Shown here one piece after another: positions 62,787-64,000 of a DNA stretch of 64,000 bases. Source of the stretch: Bacillus marinisedimentorum (GTDB lineage: Bacteria; Bacillota; Bacilli; Bacillales; Bacillaceae_O); the NCBI RefSeq assembly GCF_001644195.2, contig NZ_LWBL02000050.1, positions 1 to 64,000 of the forward strand, given 5' to 3'. Position 1 is the stretch's first letter. Each line of letters begins with the position of its first letter. The notes below the pieces were generated by a model. The model was not told where the DNA came from. It worked only from the letters and a program-made list of their open reading frames with translations, and searched no databases. The translations under genes and the position numbers were made by a program.

Positions 62787-64000
62787 ATGACCAAAAATTT
62801 TACCGCGGAAGACTTATACCAATTCAAGTTTGTCAGTGATCCGGTCATATCGCCGGACGGGAAGAAAGCGGTGTATGTCAAAAAGGAAATCAATGATGAA
62901 AAGAAGTACCAGTCACATTTACATATGATCGATTTGGATTCAAAGGAGGATATCCAGTGGACATCAGGCGCATCGCTTGATTCGGCGCCGAAATGGTCGC
63001 CTGACGGCAAGTCGGTCGCGTTTGTGTCCAACCGTTCCGAACAAAATCAAATCTGGCTCATTTCGGCTGCCGGCGGGGAAGCGAAGCAGCTGACGTTTTG
63101 CAAAAACGGGGCCGGATCGCCTGTCTGGATGCCTGATGCAAAAGGGCTTTTGTTCTCAACCTCGCTTGCAGACGATGAATCGATTGAAGAGACAGAATCA
63201 AAAGAGAAGGAAGACGAAGAGAAGAAGCCGCTCGTCATAGAACAGCTCCGTTACAAAGCGGACGGTGTCGGCTTTTTGGAAAACACATATGAACAGATCG
63301 GCTTGCTGAACCTGGCAGATGGTTCGGTGCGGCAGCTGACAGAAGGTGCATATGATCATGAATCGGCCGCCATTTCAGCGGATGGGAAGAAGCTTGCTTA
63401 TGTCAGGCGGCTGGAGGAAGCGCCTGACCGGTATATGAGATCGGACGTATTTGTCATGAATCTTCGGGATGGTTCGACTGTAAAGATGAATCAGTTCGAA
63501 GGCAGTTTTTTGGCGCCGGCTTTTTCACCGGACAGCAACTCGCTTGCCTTCCTCGGCCATGACTTTGAATTTGAGGGGGCGACGATTGAGGATGTGTTCG
63601 TTGCCGACCTTGAGGGCGGTGAACCGGCCAATCTGACAAAAGAAGCTGACCTGGTGCCGCTTGATGTGAACATGAATGACCTGCAGTCCGGCCAGATGGC
63701 GGGATTGGAATGGTCGGAAAATGGCGAAGGCCTTTATTTTCTTGGGAGTGAAAGAGGGAATACCCATGTCTTTTATGTGAAGATGGATGGTTCGCTTGAA
63801 CGGGTTGCCGGCGGTACGCGCCAGGTGTACGGATTGAGCATTCATCACGGGCAAAACCGTGCTGTTCTCGCGGTCAACGATCCGGAAACGCCGGGTGATC
63901 TCTTTTCGATTGACCTCAAGAGCGGGGAAGAAGAGCGCCTGACTGGTTCAAATGAAGGCCTGTTGAACGGCAAAGAGATTTCCGTTCCGGAAACATTTGA
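62787..64000 (+). CDS. S9 family prolyl oligopeptidase (acylaminoacyl-peptidase-like), N-terminal part, runs off the window
   Basis: The frame opens at an ATG with GGGAG upstream and stays open to the window end (404 codons seen). The N terminus TAEDLYQFKFVSDPVISPDGKK and repeated blocks such as APKWSPDGKSVAFVS and APAFSPDSNSLAFLG mark a beta-propeller of WD40-like/TolB type, as in dipeptidyl aminopeptidase/acylaminoacyl peptidases such as YuxL. The alpha/beta-hydrolase domain with the catalytic triad would lie beyond the window. An acidic stretch EETESKEKEDEEKK interrupts the propeller. Confidence 0.85.
   Translation, partial: MTKNFTAEDLYQFKFVSDPVISPDGKKAVYVKKEINDEKKYQSHLHMIDLDSKEDIQWTSGASLDSAPKWSPDGKSVAFVSNRSEQNQIWLISAAGGEAKQLTFCKNGAGSPVWMPDAKGLLFSTSLADDESIEETESKEKEDEEKKPLVIEQLRYKADGVGFLENTYEQIGLLNLADGSVRQLTEGAYDHESAAISADGKKLAYVRRLEEAPDRYMRSDVFVMNLRDGSTVKMNQFEGSFLAPAFSPDSNSLAFLGHDFEFEGATIEDVFVADLEGGEPANLTKEADLVPLDVNMNDLQSGQMAGLEWSENGEGLYFLGSERGNTHVFYVKMDGSLERVAGGTRQVYGLSIHHGQNRAVLAVNDPETPGDLFSIDLKSGEEERLTGSNEGLLNGKEISVPETF

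Overview
The window comes from an endospore-forming member of the Bacillaceae. The evidence is a gerA-type germinant receptor operon, a spore-coat transglutaminase (Tgl), a YjcZ-like small sporulation protein, a KapD-like exonuclease, a ComK-type competence factor, strong AGGAGG ribosome binding sites and U-rich intrinsic terminators. Base composition is moderate. Intergenic regions carry long palindromic repeats of the kind seen dispersed in Bacillus genomes. I cannot name the species.

Layout. 1-7.6 kb: tail of an upstream gene, HtpX, a DUF1836 protein, a secreted subtilase with a C-terminal SLH-like region, an MFS transporter and glutaminase. 8-12 kb: a three-gene germination receptor operon in the order A-C-B. 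12-17.8 kb: a repeat-rich stretch with a 21-bp tandem array, a tandem pair of paralogous membrane proteins, an SDR oxidoreductase, an endonuclease I homologue and a GNAT enzyme. 17.8-21.1 kb: a uracil/xanthine-type permease and the nitric oxide response pair nsrR/hmp with a clear NsrR operator. 21.2-25.6 kb: a small phospholipase A2-like protein, a TIR-domain gene followed by a membrane protein (a candidate two-gene defence unit), an RDD protein and KapD. 26-28.5 kb: sulfide oxidation genes (rhodanese/persulfide dioxygenase-like protein divergent from sulfide:quinone reductase). 28.7-33.3 kb: a TetR regulator divergent from an MMPL exporter and its heptad-repeat partner. 34.5-39 kb: a thioredoxin-fold protein whose second CxxC motif is encoded TGA-x-x-Cys (possible selenocysteine), a NifX-like protein, Tgl, a YjcZ-like protein, a TPP riboswitch ahead of an acyl-CoA-dehydrogenase-like flavoprotein, and a DUF421 protein.

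39.4-61.5 kb is a defence island of twelve genes on the + strand: a PD-(D/E)xK nuclease, McrB with PUA/EVE-like modules, McrC, a MazG-like pyrophosphohydrolase coupled to a PLD-helicase, a second PLD-helicase, then a PLD-like SNF2 helicase, a DUF4391 protein, type III Mod and Res, a DUF4145 protein and an unknown protein. The second PLD-helicase looks more AT-rich than its neighbours, which suggests that the island was assembled from separate pieces.

61.5-64 kb: a ComK-like gene behind a long leader with mutually exclusive pairings over its ribosome binding site, and the N-terminal part of an S9 peptidase that runs off the window.

The observations I rate most worth following are the in-frame TGA at a redox-active cysteine position (34805-34807), the TIR/membrane-protein pair, the extended type III restriction cluster, the TPP-riboswitch-controlled flavoprotein and the comK leader switch.
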